Source: Gp6-AA40 sp963818645 (GTDB lineage: Bacteria; Acidobacteriota; Vicinamibacteria; Vicinamibacterales; UBA2999). From it: a DNA stretch of 64,000 nt. Of this stretch, positions 16,031 to 24,791 are shown one piece after another. The translations under genes and the position numbers were made by a program. Every line of letters begins with the position of its first letter. The stretch's first letter is position 1. The notes beneath the pieces were generated by a model that was given only the letters and a program-made list of their open reading frames with translations, made no database searches and was not told the origin of the DNA. Location: assembly GCA_963818645.1 (NCBI GenBank), contig CAWFTF010000008.1, positions 62,001 through 126,000 of the forward strand, read 5' to 3'.

Positions 16031-18202
16031 GTGCCTGTACTGTTTGCGGGTGTTCTATTCCTGAACGCGTTCCTGCTGTTCTGGGTCCAGCCGCTCTTCG
16101 CCAGGATGGTGTTGCCAGTCCTGGGTGGTTCCCCCTCGGTCTGGACGACATGCATGCTGTTCTTCCAGGCTGCGTTGTTGGTCGGCTATGCGTACGGTCA
16201 CGCAGGGCTGCGATGGTTCGGGATCAGGCGACAGGCCGCGATCCACAGCGTGATCGTCTGGATTCCGCTGCTCCTGTTGCCCATTGAGGTGACGCAGGTC
16301 GGTGCCGCACTTGCGACGCAAGAGCCCATCACCTGGCTCCTGACCATCGTCGCCACGACCGTCGGTCTGCCGTTCGTGGTGCTGGCTTCAACCGCACCCC
16401 TGTTACAACGTTGGTTCTCGGCCGCAAGCCGCGGCGCGTCGGATCCCTACTGGCTGTACGCCGCCAGCAATGCCGGCAGTCTCGTGGCGCTGCTTGCATT
16501 TCCGATGTTGTTCGAGCCATTGCTCCCCGCTCAGGCGCAGGCATCCATCTGGAAGATCAGTTACGGCATCGTCGCAGCGCTGTTGACGACGTGTGCGCTC
16601 ATCGTAATTCGGCGCGGCCCCGCCACGGCGCCATTGATTCGCGCGCAAGACGAGGAGACATCGGCCGACGTGAAGCCTTCGGCTCGTACGCGGATCCAAT
16701 GGCTGGCGTTGTCGTTCGCGCCATCGACACTCATGCTCGGCGTGACCACGTACATCTCGACAGATGTCGCGGCCGTTCCGCTTCTGTGGGTGTTGCCGCT
16801 GTCTTGTTATCTGCTCACGTTCATCGTTGCGTTCGGTTGGTTCTCGGAGGCCGCCTACTCGTTCACGAGGCGCATGCTGCCGCGGGTGCTGCTGCCGCTG
16901 ATGTTCGTGGTCCTCATCAGTCTCCCTGTGCAGATGTGGATCACGATTCCGCTTCACATCGCCACGTTCATCGTGCTCGCGCTGCTGTGTCACGGCGAGC
17001 TCGCGCGAAATCGTCCAGGGATCGGGCACCTTACTGAGTTCTATTTGTGGCTGGCCGCCGGTGGTGTTTTAGGCGGTGTCTTCAACACGCTGATCGCCCC
17101 GCAGATCTTTACGTCGGTGGCTGAATATCCGATTGCGATCGCCGTGGCATGTCTGCTGTGTGTATCCCGCGAACAGCTCGTCGAGACCGTGTCCAATCCG
17201 CGGCGGCTGGCGAGGCCGGCTCTGGCTGTGGCGATGGCTGCGGCGCTGCTGGTTGGTGGACGGCTCACCACCGTTCCGTCGGTTCCGATACTGGCGCTTC
17301 TCGGCGCCCCGGTCATCATGTGCATGAGCGTCGCGAAGGACAGTGCGCGGTTCGCTTTGACGATCGCCGGCCTGCTCGCTGCGCTGCTGCTGGGGAACGC
17401 GGTTGCGCCCGTGGAAGGTGGTCACGTCTGGTACGCAGATAGAACGTTCTTTGGTGTCTATCGCGTACGAACGGATGCCGCCAACCATCTCGTCTCACTC
17501 GCGCATGGGACAACCACGCACGGAGCGCAAGTGGCCGGCGACAAGAATCCCGAGCCGTTGACCTACTACCATCGCCAAAGTCCGATTGGACAGCTGTTCG
17601 CCACGCTCGGACCATCAGCACGATCAGTGGGTGTCATCGGGCTTGGCGCAGGAACGCTTGCGGCGTACGTGCAGCCTGGCGCGTCATGGAGTTTCTACGA
17701 GATCGATGCGGCGGTGGAACGGATCGCGCGCGATGCTCGGTACTTTCACTATCTCGAGCGGTGCGGATCGCAGTGTTCCGTCATCCTCGGGGATGCACGG
17801 CTGACGCTTGCGCAGCATGAGGGGTCGCACGACGTACTCGTGCTCGATGCGTTCAGTTCCGATGCGATTCCAATGCACTTGCTGACGACCGAGGCGTTGC
17901 AGACGTACGAATCACGACTGGCACCGGACGGCATCCTGGCGTTCCACATCTCGAATCGCCACATCCACCTGCGCCCCGTGGTCGCGAGACTCGCGCGCGA
18001 CCGCCGTCTGATAGCGCTGGTGCAGCTCGATCCCACTGTCGACATGACGCGCGGCTACACGGCATCTGACTGGGTGCTGATGGCCCGGAATCCGGCTGCA
18101 CTTGAAAGGTTCAGGCGGGATTCACGATGGAAGCCGCTCGAAGCCGACGCGAAACGCGCCTGGTCTGACGACTTCTCGAATATCTGGACTGAGCTGCGCT
18201 AA
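16031..18202 (+). CDS. Membrane-anchored spermidine synthase-like protein
   Basis: A 723-residue protein. Residues ~1-460 are a string of about a dozen transmembrane segments beginning LFAGVLFLNAFLLFWVQPLFARMVLPVLGG, shown here in part only as LFWVQPLFARM. The C-terminal ~230 residues are a Rossmann methyltransferase/spermidine synthase fold: VIGLGAGTLAAYVQPG, SFYEIDAAVERIA, VILGDARLTL and LVLDAFSSDAIPMHLLT. This fused architecture is common in Acidobacteriota and is usually annotated as fused MFS/spermidine synthase (family knowledge). Real aminopropyl transfer is not established. A GTG start is used; no better upstream start was seen. Confidence 0.8.
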   Translation: MPVLFAGVLFLNAFLLFWVQPLFARMVLPVLGGSPSVWTTCMLFFQAALLVGYAYGHAGLRWFGIRRQAAIHSVIVWIPLLLLPIEVTQVGAALATQEPITWLLTIVATTVGLPFVVLASTAPLLQRWFSAASRGASDPYWLYAASNAGSLVALLAFPMLFEPLLPAQAQASIWKISYGIVAALLTTCALIVIRRGPATAPLIRAQDEETSADVKPSARTRIQWLALSFAPSTLMLGVTTYISTDVAAVPLLWVLPLSCYLLTFIVAFGWFSEAAYSFTRRMLPRVLLPLMFVVLISLPVQMWITIPLHIATFIVLALLCHGELARNRPGIGHLTEFYLWLAAGGVLGGVFNTLIAPQIFTSVAEYPIAIAVACLLCVSREQLVETVSNPRRLARPALAVAMAAALLVGGRLTTVPSVPILALLGAPVIMCMSVAKDSARFALTIAGLLAALLLGNAVAPVEGGHVWYADRTFFGVYRVRTDAANHLVSLAHGTTTHGAQVAGDKNPEPLTYYHRQSPIGQLFATLGPSARSVGVIGLGAGTLAAYVQPGASWSFYEIDAAVERIARDARYFHYLERCGSQCSVILGDARLTLAQHEGSHDVLVLDAFSSDAIPMHLLTTEALQTYESRLAPDGILAFHISNRHIHLRPVVARLARDRRLIALVQLDPTVDMTRGYTASDWVLMARNPAALERFRRDSRWKPLEADAKRAWSDDFSNIWTELR

Positions 18203-18442
18203 GCGTAGTCCGCTTCGCTCTTCGAACGAGCTCGGCCGTACCTCAGCAAATTCCATCCTCCGCAGCTTTTGTGCAAATCCTTGCTGGAGTCCACGGCGAC
18301 GGCTGCGCGAACGTTGCAGCACACGATTTCGACCCTTGCTGTGCGCGAATGAGTCGGGCGGGCGCGGGGGCGCGGACCGGGCCGCTAAAGCTTTACGTAT
18401 AACGGCTTGCTGGCTGTAAGATCTCCGCGGAGGCGGGTTTCC

Positions 18443-19445
18443 ATGAAGCATCGCGCCCTCGTCGTTTCGGCCGCAGTCATGCTGGCGGCCCTGTCCTTAT
18501 CAACTGTTGTTGCCCAGAGTCCGAAGGCCCGCAGCACAAACTCGACTGGTGCCGCGATCCCACGCACACATGACGGTCATCCCGACATGCAGGGTTACTG
18601 GACCAACGACACCGTGACGCCGCTCGAGCGTCCTCCGGAGTTCGGCGAGAAAGCCGTCATTTCCGCCGAGGAGGCCGCCGCATACGCCAAGAAGCGGATG
18701 GATCAGTTCCTCGCCCAGCCGAAGGACGACATCCACTACGACGATGCGATCTGGCAGGGCGAGAACTACGGTAAGCAGACGACGCTGCGCACGTCGCTCG
18801 TTACCGACCCGAGCAACGGCCGCCTTCCGCCGCTGACGCCCGCGGGGCAGGCGCGTTCAGCGGAGCGCGCGAGGCGAGGCGGTGCTGGCGGACCGTCTGA
18901 CAGCGCACAGAGCCGCACTCTTGCCGAACGCTGCATTTCGTGGGGCAACGTCGGTCCGCCGATGATTCCGCCCACCTACTACGCAAACATGCAAATCATG
19001 CAGGCGGCCGATCACGTCGCGATCCGGCACGAACTGATGCACGACGTACGTCTGATCAGGCTCGACGGGGCTCCTCGTCCAGGGTCCAACGTGCAGTGGC
19101 TGGCTGGTGATGCGCGCGGCCGGTGGGAAGGCGACACGTTCGTCGTCGAGACCACCAACTTCACCGAGGAGACGCCCTTCAGAGGGCCGCCCCGAACGAC
19201 GCGGCAGGACATCGCCACCAGCACGCAGCTCAAGGTGACCGAGCGATTCACGCTGGTCAGACCGCGACACGATTCGTTACGAGTTCACCGTGGACGACCC
19301 CGGCACGTGGACCCGCCCCTGGTCCGGTGAGATCCCGATGCGCCGGATCGAAGGGCCGATTTACGAGTATGCCTGCCACGAAGGGAACTACGGCCTTGCC
19401 AACATCCTGCGGGCCGCGCGGGTTCAGGAGGCGAACGCACGATAA
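18443..19445 (+). CDS. Secreted protein of unknown function (GxW/WEGD family), frameshifted
   Basis: Exported protein with a signal peptide (MKHRALVVSAAVMLAALSLS). It shares RTHDGHPDMQGYW, a mid-protein Cys segment (AERCISWG), ARGRWEGDTFVVETTNF, LKVTERF and a C-terminal YACHEGNYGLAN with the 59861 protein. The frame breaks near 19258. Removing one base gives RFTLVDRDTIRYEFTVDDPG and runs to the TAA at 19443-19445; total length is one base over a multiple of three. The ATG at 18443 has GGAGG upstream. The 240 bases before it (18203-18442) hold no gene, only a TATAAC that might be a -10 (18398-18403). Confidence 0.78.
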
Positions 19446-19454
19446 AATAAACCC

Positions 19455-20051
19455 ATGCAGGACCTTATCCGGCAGCTCCTGGTCGAGCTGGGCGAGGACC
19501 CGGCTCGCGAGGGGCTGGTCCGGACGCCGCACCGCGTCGAGAAGGCGCTCAAGTTCCTCACGAGCGGCTACGGCGCCGACATCGACACAGTCCTCAACGA
19601 TGCGCTCTTCACGGTGGACTACAGCGAGATGGTCATCGTGAAGGACATCGATTTCTACAGCCTGTGCGAGCATCACTTGCTGCCGTTCTTCGGCAAGTGC
19701 CACGTCGCCTACATTCCCCAAAGACACGTGATCGGTCTGAGCAAGATTCCTCGCCTGGTGGATGTCTTCGCGCGGCGCCTGCAGGTGCAGGAGCGAATGA
19801 CCAACCAGATCGCCGAGACCATACGTCAGAAGATCGACCCACTTGGCGTGGCGGTCGTCTGCGAGGGGACTCACCTGTGTATGTCGATGCGTGGCGTGGA
19901 GAAACAGAATTCGTTTGCGGTCACGAGCGCCATGCTCGGGTCGTTCCGCGACAACGCCCGCACGCGAATGGAGTTTCTCGAGCTGATCAAGGGAAGAGCG
20001 AGTGGCCCGTGGGCGACGAGTCCTGCCGGGCTCGCGTGCGTGGCTGATTGA
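19455..20051 (+). CDS. folE: GTP cyclohydrolase I
   Basis: A 198-residue cytosolic enzyme converting GTP to 7,8-dihydroneopterin triphosphate, the first step of tetrahydrofolate synthesis. Zinc ligands are visible as Cys71 and His74 in LCEHHLLPFFGK and Cys142 in EGTHLCMSMRGV. RTPHRVEKA and GLSKIPRLVDVFARRLQVQE are classic family segments. It begins nine bases after the preceding TAA. The C-terminal tail after EFLELIKG is longer than usual and degenerate, and a frameshift at the very end cannot be excluded. Confidence 0.95.
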   Translation: MQDLIRQLLVELGEDPAREGLVRTPHRVEKALKFLTSGYGADIDTVLNDALFTVDYSEMVIVKDIDFYSLCEHHLLPFFGKCHVAYIPQRHVIGLSKIPRLVDVFARRLQVQERMTNQIAETIRQKIDPLGVAVVCEGTHLCMSMRGVEKQNSFAVTSAMLGSFRDNARTRMEFLELIKGRASGPWATSPAGLACVAD

Positions 20052-20064
20052 GAGTGAAATCAGC

Positions 20065-20736
20065 GTGCGAATAGCAGCCGTCCTGATCGCTGCCGCGCTT
20101 GCCGGTCAGGTCTTGATATCAGCGCAGACCACGCAGGCCAAGCGTCCGCCCGCGCGCCGGCCAACGGTGCCGCCGAAGATCGAAGAGGCGATGGTGAACT
20201 GCCCGACAGTGCTCGGGGAGGGAGCGAACACCGGGCGGATGTTTTGCGATGTCCTGATCGAGCGAGAGCCCAGGGCTGGCATCATCATTCAGTTTCCGCC
20301 CCATACGGGCGACGTGACGCTCAGCTTCACGCTCCACAATCGGCACACGTATTCCGAGGAGGAGGTCAAGAACAAGCGTGCGTACCACCGCTACACGGCT
20401 TCGATCGGAGTGATGGCGCTGGACAACACGCTTCTCAGTCGCGCTGTCGTTCAGAACGAATTCCGCACGGCAGGCGATCTCGTTGACCGGGTGCGCGGCG
20501 GAAGCGGCGCAGGCGGGCTGAAAGCTGTCGCGCCCACCGGCGCCGAGAACATCGTCTTGACGATCCCCGAGACGGAGCAGGGTGTCAGCCTGCTTGGTGA
20601 GAAGTTGACGGTGATCCGCGTGGACGGCAAGGACGAGTTCACAACGCTGGGCCGCCCGATCGCCGTCATCAGTAACGTGATGATCGAGTATCGGCCTGGG
20701 CCACCGCCCCGGCCGGCGCCGGCGCGGCAAAAGTGA
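20065..20736 (+). CDS. Hypothetical exported protein
   Basis: A 223-residue protein with a signal peptide (RIAAVLIAAALAGQVLISA) from the GTG at 20065, 13 bases after folE. The mature part contains VNCPTVLGEGANTGRMFCDVLI, shown here in part as NCPTVLGEG and MFCDVL, and PHTGDVTLSFTLHNRHTY, which looks beta-rich, with a Pro/Arg-rich end. I do not recognise the family. It is convergent with the gene ending at 20746. Confidence 0.65.
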   Translation: MRIAAVLIAAALAGQVLISAQTTQAKRPPARRPTVPPKIEEAMVNCPTVLGEGANTGRMFCDVLIEREPRAGIIIQFPPHTGDVTLSFTLHNRHTYSEEEVKNKRAYHRYTASIGVMALDNTLLSRAVVQNEFRTAGDLVDRVRGGSGAGGLKAVAPTGAENIVLTIPETEQGVSLLGEKLTVIRVDGKDEFTTLGRPIAVISNVMIEYRPGPPPRPAPARQK

Positions 20737-20745
20737 TCTCGTGCC

Positions 20746-22543
20746 TTACCTGCAGGAGATGACTCGGACGGACGTCCGGGTCGCCTTCGGATCTTCGTCG
20801 TCGGTGACTTCGTTCAGTTTCTGAACAACGGCCGCAAATCCGCAGCGGTCGGGATCGAACAATCCCCACTCGTCCTGAGCTGGCCGCGTATTCGACTTGG
20901 AGGGCTTCTTCGGTCCCTTCTTGTCGGAGCGCTTCCGCGATTTTTCTGGCTTCTCCTTGTTGACAGCCGGGTGCGCCTCGACTGGTGGCAGGCTCGGCGG
21001 TCGCGATCTCGTGGAGCGGGTTCGGCACGACAGCCGCCGGCGGCGCTGCGGCCTCGAGCGCGGACTCGAGATCATGCAGCGCCGGCGACGCGTTCAGCTC
21101 GTAGACGTCCTCTTCGGGTGGAGCGGCGTCGACTGCAGTCTCCGCCTCGGGCTCCTCGAGTGCGTCGATGTCGCACGTCAAGTCGACTTCGAGAGGCCCT
21201 CGGGTCTCTCCCGGGGTTTCTGACGTCGCAACTGGCTCCGCCATTTGAGGTGCGATCGACGCCTGTCCCTGCTCCGCCACTGGCTGCTCCGAGTCCACCA
21301 GAGACGGCTCAGAGGCCCGGACTTTCTTACCCCACGCGCCGCGGATGGCGGCCAGCGCAGCCTCGAACGATGCCGTACGCCGTGGTGCCGGAGGCGCAAC
21401 GGGGGGAGGAGGCGCAACCGGAGACACGGGTTCAACGTGATCTCGGGCCGGCTCCTCTCGAGGTTCGATTGGCGCGAGATCGTACTCGACGATGACCGGC
21501 GTGGCCACGACGTCGGAAGCCTCGTCGACGATAGCCTGAACATCGTCCGTCATCTCGTAGACGATGGCGACCGGCATGTCCTCGTCTACGGCATCCTGCT
21601 GTTCGATGTGAGCTGCGGGTTCGTCGATCGGGACAGAGGCAGAAGCGGCGACAGTGTCGTCCGATTGGTCGTCGACCGACGCGAGCATCTGCAGGCTCGC
21701 ATCCTCGACATACATCGGCGCTTGTTCTGCGTCGGGCCGTGGTGCCGGGTCACAGTGTGCGACCGTGTCGGGCTGAGCCACGTCAGGCTCACCGTACGGC
21801 AGCACCTCGACATACATCGGCGCTTGCTCTTCGTCGGGCCGTGGTGCCGGGTCACAGTGTGCAACCGCATCTGGCGGAGCCACGTCAGGCTCACCGTACG
21901 CGAGCACCTGCTCATCTTCGTGTCGCTCTGCCGATTCGTCGAGGCTTTCCTCGTCCCGCGCCGGAGGCGCTGGTGCGACGTAAATCGGCGTCTCGTCCCG
22001 GAATTCGTATTCGACGGGGTGCGCGGTGGCAGCGTCGGACGTATACGACTCCGGCTCATACGCAGGCACATACGTGACGGTCACCTCGTGTGGCTCTGCG
22101 TCGGCAGGAAGAGCGGCAGGGGGCTCCGGAGATTCGTTGGTTGCCTGGCGCTCCTCGGCGGCCCGTGCAAGATAGACGGCGATTTCGTCGGCGAAGAACG
22201 TGGGATCGCAGCCGTCCGGCGCCGACTCGTTTCGGCGTTTGCGACCGAATGAGAACAGGCCACGGCCGGCTGGCTTGGCCACGCCGAGGACAGGGATGCG
22301 CAGCGTTTGCACGTGCGCCCCTGCAGGTCCGATCTCACGCAGATACTCTGCCAGGACGCCGTCGTCGAACGGGGACAGCAACGGCGAGGTCATGATGAGG
22401 TCAGGCACGCGCTCCGCGAGCACTTGAAGCGCCTCGCCGGCGGATTCGGCTTGCACGAACTCCGCGTCAAATCGTCCGCGGACCAGTGCCGCGAGTTGAG
22501 CGGCCTGGCGTTTATCGGCGTCGATCGCGAGAATGAGCTGCAT
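20746..22543 (-). CDS. Receiver-like protein with long acidic repeat region, Tad-linked, frameshifted
   Basis: The N-terminus (MQLILAIDADKRQAAQLAAL, ~120 residues) resembles a degenerate response-regulator receiver domain: acidic residues follow the first strand, but the usual phospho-Asp context is replaced by DLIMTSPLL. A long low-complexity Glu/Pro/Ala/Asp linker follows, with a 34-residue repeat (YGEPDVA...CDPAPRPD). The present frame runs into basic nonsense after about 20985. The other frame supplies a compact C-terminus, AQDEWGLFDPDRCGFAAVVQ, ending at 20746. The length is one over a multiple of three, so one inserted base is likely. It stands divergent to the Tad pilus genes; a regulatory or scaffold role there is a guess. 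Confidence 0.65.
21709..21912 (-). repeat. 102 bp direct repeat within the 20746-22543 gene
   Basis: Two near-identical 102 bp units (21709-21810 and 21811-21912) encode the 34-residue repeat of the acidic linker. Being in frame, copy number can change without breaking the protein. Confidence 0.75.
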
Positions 22544-22544
22544 T

Positions 22545-22820
22545 CTAGGTCCGTACCATGAACAGCACGAGCACAGCGGACGCGACGGCGAAGATCACCA
22601 TCGGAGCGTGTTCGACACTCTGATCGCGCGCCGCCTTGTAGATCAGGGTCGACATGTTCTCGATGTCCGCGCCGACGCCGCCGATCTGTGAAGAGCTCGG
22701 AACCGTGGTCACCAGGCGTTCGACACGCTCTCGTACGCGCTCGTCAATCGACACGAGTGCCACCAGCAGTATCAGAACTGCTCCGAGAGAAATCAGGGCG
22801 TCGCTCACTACGCGTCGCAT
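22545..22820 (-). CDS. Small two-span membrane protein
   Basis: A 91-residue protein from the ATG at 22820 (MRRVVSDALISLGAVLILLV). One transmembrane span lies near the N-terminus and another at the C-terminus (VIFAVASAVLVLFMV), separated by a ~45-residue loop (VDERVRERV-like charged stretch, then SSQIGGVGADIENMSTLIY). Its stop abuts the start of the receiver-like gene, so the two form a leftward operon. It is divergent from the Flp pilins. A longer in-frame start at 22955 would add a basic leader and is not favoured. Function unknown. Confidence 0.6.
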   Translation of the reverse strand: MRRVVSDALISLGAVLILLVALVSIDERVRERVERLVTTVPSSSQIGGVGADIENMSTLIYKAARDQSVEHAPMVIFAVASAVLVLFMVRT

Positions 22821-23010
22821 CGTCTTTTTACCCTTGGTGACACTCAGACCTTCCCTCCTCACGCAAGTGCCGTTCCGCACCTGCTGAATAGCGCCAACAC
22901 GCTGTCTCTTCGTCACTTGATGTAGAAGGCTTGCGGAAGACGAGGCCAGGCCCACACACGGATTTCGTCTGCGCGTTTACAGATCCGCTGCAACGGTGCC
23001 GCGCATGGGC

Positions 23011-23027
23011 AAGCGTTGACAACGCTT
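23011..23027. promoter_or_regulatory. Perfect palindrome, operator candidate
   Basis: AAGCGTTG-A-CAACGCTT, 8+1+8 bases with no mismatch, midway in the divergent region. It includes a TTGACA at 23016-23021, but no matching -10 was found. Confidence 0.4.
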
Positions 23028-23204
23028 CGTCTCAATCCACCAGACACCCGTCAGGTACGGGAATCGATTGTTCGCTTACGAAGCTGGAGCTCGACAGCGA
23101 CCTGGAGGAGTGTCGACTCGTGCAACGACCATGCGGTGTGAACGCGGTCAAGTCGTTGCGACACCTGCACTTCAACCTCACTTCGCATGCCTCGTTTGTG
23201 CTGC

Positions 23205-23219
23205 TGGCATCGCCGTTGC
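23205..23219 (+). promoter_or_regulatory. Candidate sigma-54 (-24/-12) promoter for the pilus operon
   Basis: TGGCATCGCCGTTGC: GG at 23206-23207 and GC at 23218-23219, separated by exactly ten bases, with TGGCA and TTGC matching the consensus halves. Predicted start about 95 bases before the first pilin ATG. Confidence 0.4.
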
Positions 23220-23323
23220 GCTTAGTGAGGCTGTGGTCGCGGTCACGCCGTATCACAGTGGCCGCTTTCGGAACATTGGCGCATGCGGATCGGGCAACCG
23301 ATCGCATCAAGGAAAGGGATCGT

Positions 23324-23515
23324 ATGAACTTCATTGCTCGTTTGCGCGCGTTGCTTCGCGACACCTCTGGTCAGGACCTGTTGGAATACGCGCTCCTCGT
23401 GGCGCTCATCGCGCTCGTTTGCGTTGCGGTGATCACGTCGACGGGAACGAACGTGCAGAGCATCTTCACGAAGATTTCGACTGCACTGTCGACTGCTGCG
23501 ACGCCGACCCCCTAA
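23324..23515 (+). CDS. flp: Flp-type pilin, copy 1
   Basis: A 63-residue prepilin of the Tad pilus. After a short basic leader the class IVb processing site reads SG|QDLLEYALLVALIALV: glycine at -1, Glu at +5 and Tyr at +6, then a hydrophobic helix. CpaA (23798) would cleave after the glycine and the mature subunit polymerises into the pilus. ATG at 23324 with AAGGAAAGGG upstream. The core is identical to that of the second pilin. Confidence 0.93.
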   Translation: MNFIARLRALLRDTSGQDLLEYALLVALIALVCVAVITSTGTNVQSIFTKISTALSTAATPTP

Positions 23516-23548
23516 ACAGGGCGCAGGTATCGATGGCTGATCAGACGA

Positions 23549-23575
23549 AGGGCGGGCAGAACGTAAGCCCGCCCT
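23549..23575 (+). terminator. GC-rich hairpin between the two pilin genes
   Basis: AGGGCGGGC (23549-23557) and GCCCGCCCT (23567-23575) form a perfect 9 bp stem. There is no U-tract. It may stabilise or attenuate the mRNA so that the first pilin is made in excess. Confidence 0.5.
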
Positions 23576-23610
23576 CTCGTTCACTGGAAAGGACGGACGA
23601 AGAGAGGGCG

Positions 23611-23808
23611 ATGAACATGATGCGAAATGCTGTTGACCTCCTGTTGAAGTCGTCCGTTCTGATCGAGGAATCCGGACAGGATCTGCTCGAGTACGCACTA
23701 CTCGTCGCGCTCATCGCGCTCGTCGCGGTCGGTGCTGTCACGACGGTCGGCACGACCATCAACACCGTGTTCTGGACCTACATTTCTGGAGTCATGAGTG
23801 CCATCTGA
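23611..23808 (+). CDS. flp: Flp-type pilin, copy 2
   Basis: A 65-residue prepilin with a longer leader (MNMMRNAVDLLLKSSVLIEE) and the same SG|QDLLEYALLVALIALV processing and helix segment as copy 1, diverging only afterwards (AVGAVTTVGTTINTVFWTY). ATG at 23611 behind GAGAGGG. It overlaps the GTG of cpaA by 11 bases. It is a second major or a minor pilin. Confidence 0.92.
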   Translation: MNMMRNAVDLLLKSSVLIEESGQDLLEYALLVALIALVAVGAVTTVGTTINTVFWTYISGVMSAI

Positions 23809-24301
23809 AGCTATCGCCCTCACGATTGTCACTGCCGGCACGGGCCTGGCGGCGGTGATCGATCTCCGCACGCGGAGAATCCCGAACGCGCTGACAGGTG
23901 CGCTTGCGATGGCCGGCCTGAGTATCGCCGCCGCCAAGCTCGGACCGATCGGCCTCGGCGGCGCCTTGCTCGGATGCGCTCTTGGACTCGCGTTCATGTT
24001 GCCTGGCCATATCTTCGGAGCGACTGGTGCCGGCGACGTCAAGCTCTTTGCCGCAGCGGGCGCCCTGCTCGGCCCCGCGACGACGGTTCAGGCATTCCTG
24101 TACACCGCCATCGTAGGAGGCGTCCTCGCGGTAGCCATTGCGATCCGTCGCCGCCGCCTTGGTCGCACGCTGGGTGCCACCGCGTGCCTGGTCACGGACC
24201 GGAATGCCGGTGTGGCCGCGATTGAGTCGCCCGAGGCCGACAACCGTTTTGCGTATGCACCGGCGATCGCCGTCGGCGTTGTCATCGCGGCCTTGCTGTG
24301 A
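23798..24301 (+). CDS. cpaA: Prepilin peptidase CpaA/TadV
   Basis: A 167-residue inner-membrane aspartyl protease of the A24 family that processes Flp pilins. Catalytic aspartates are in VIDLRTRRIPNAL and GATGAGDVKL. Several transmembrane helices are visible. It starts with a GTG inside the end of the second pilin gene, so it is translationally coupled. The N-terminal methylation domain of larger type IV prepilin peptidases is absent, as expected for this subfamily. Confidence 0.9.
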   Translation: MPSEAIALTIVTAGTGLAAVIDLRTRRIPNALTGALAMAGLSIAAAKLGPIGLGGALLGCALGLAFMLPGHIFGATGAGDVKLFAAAGALLGPATTVQAFLYTAIVGGVLAVAIAIRRRRLGRTLGATACLVTDRNAGVAAIESPEADNRFAYAPAIAVGVVIAALL

Positions 24302-24318
24302 CCTGGAAGGACAGACCA

Positions 24319-24771
24319 ATGCCGAGACTTTCCCAACGCGTCCGGAGTCAGCGAGGCGCCGCCCTCCTCGAGATGGCGCTGACGCTCCCGCTGCTGCTCC
24401 TGGTGTGCGTCGGCATTCTGGAGTTCGGCCGCGCGTATCAGACCTGGCAGGTCATCACGAATGCCGCGCGTGAGGGCGCCAGAATCGCCGTCCTCCCGGG
24501 TATGGACGATACGGCGGTGCGAAGCCGGGTGCAGCAGTACATGACCATCGGTCAGCTGCCTCAAGCCGCCAGCGCAACGATTGCGATCGACCGCAATCAG
24601 ACGGTCTCAGTTGGGGGAACGGACACCGCCTCGGCGTCTCAGGTCATCGTGAACTACCCGTTTGACTTCGTCGTACTCGACCCGATTGCCCGCCTTGCCA
24701 CCGGTCAGGGAAGCGGTACGCCTTCTTCTTTGAACATGGTGGCGACAGCCACCATGCGTAACGAATCGTAG
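24319..24771 (+). CDS. tadE: TadE-like pseudopilin
   Basis: A 150-residue minor pilin-like protein. A basic leader (PRLSQRVRSQRG) precedes AALLEMALTLPLLLLVCVGI, giving the TadE signature with Glu at +5, followed by LEFGRAYQTWQVITNAAREGAR. It sits 17 bases after cpaA in the pilus operon and likely helps pilus biogenesis at the inner membrane. Confidence 0.9.
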   Translation: MPRLSQRVRSQRGAALLEMALTLPLLLLVCVGILEFGRAYQTWQVITNAAREGARIAVLPGMDDTAVRSRVQQYMTIGQLPQAASATIAIDRNQTVSVGGTDTASASQVIVNYPFDFVVLDPIARLATGQGSGTPSSLNMVATATMRNES

Positions 24772-24791
24772 CAACAGGGAGCTCGCCACAT

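Larger units (their letters stand above)
22821..23323. other. Divergent intergenic region between Tad-linked genes
   Basis: About 500 bases with no convincing coding sequence. It contains a perfect 17 bp palindrome (23011-23027) and a possible sigma-54 promoter (23205-23219) and probably serves both the leftward pair and the rightward pilus operon. Confidence 0.6.

Noticed and set aside
18203..18442. Small RNA or tRNA in the gap
   Set aside because: No cloverleaf, conserved motif or convincing promoter-terminator pair could be found by eye.
21245..22252. A 335-residue plus-strand frame rich in Arg and Val
   Set aside because: It is antisense to the acidic linker of the receiver-like gene and has no recognisable motif.
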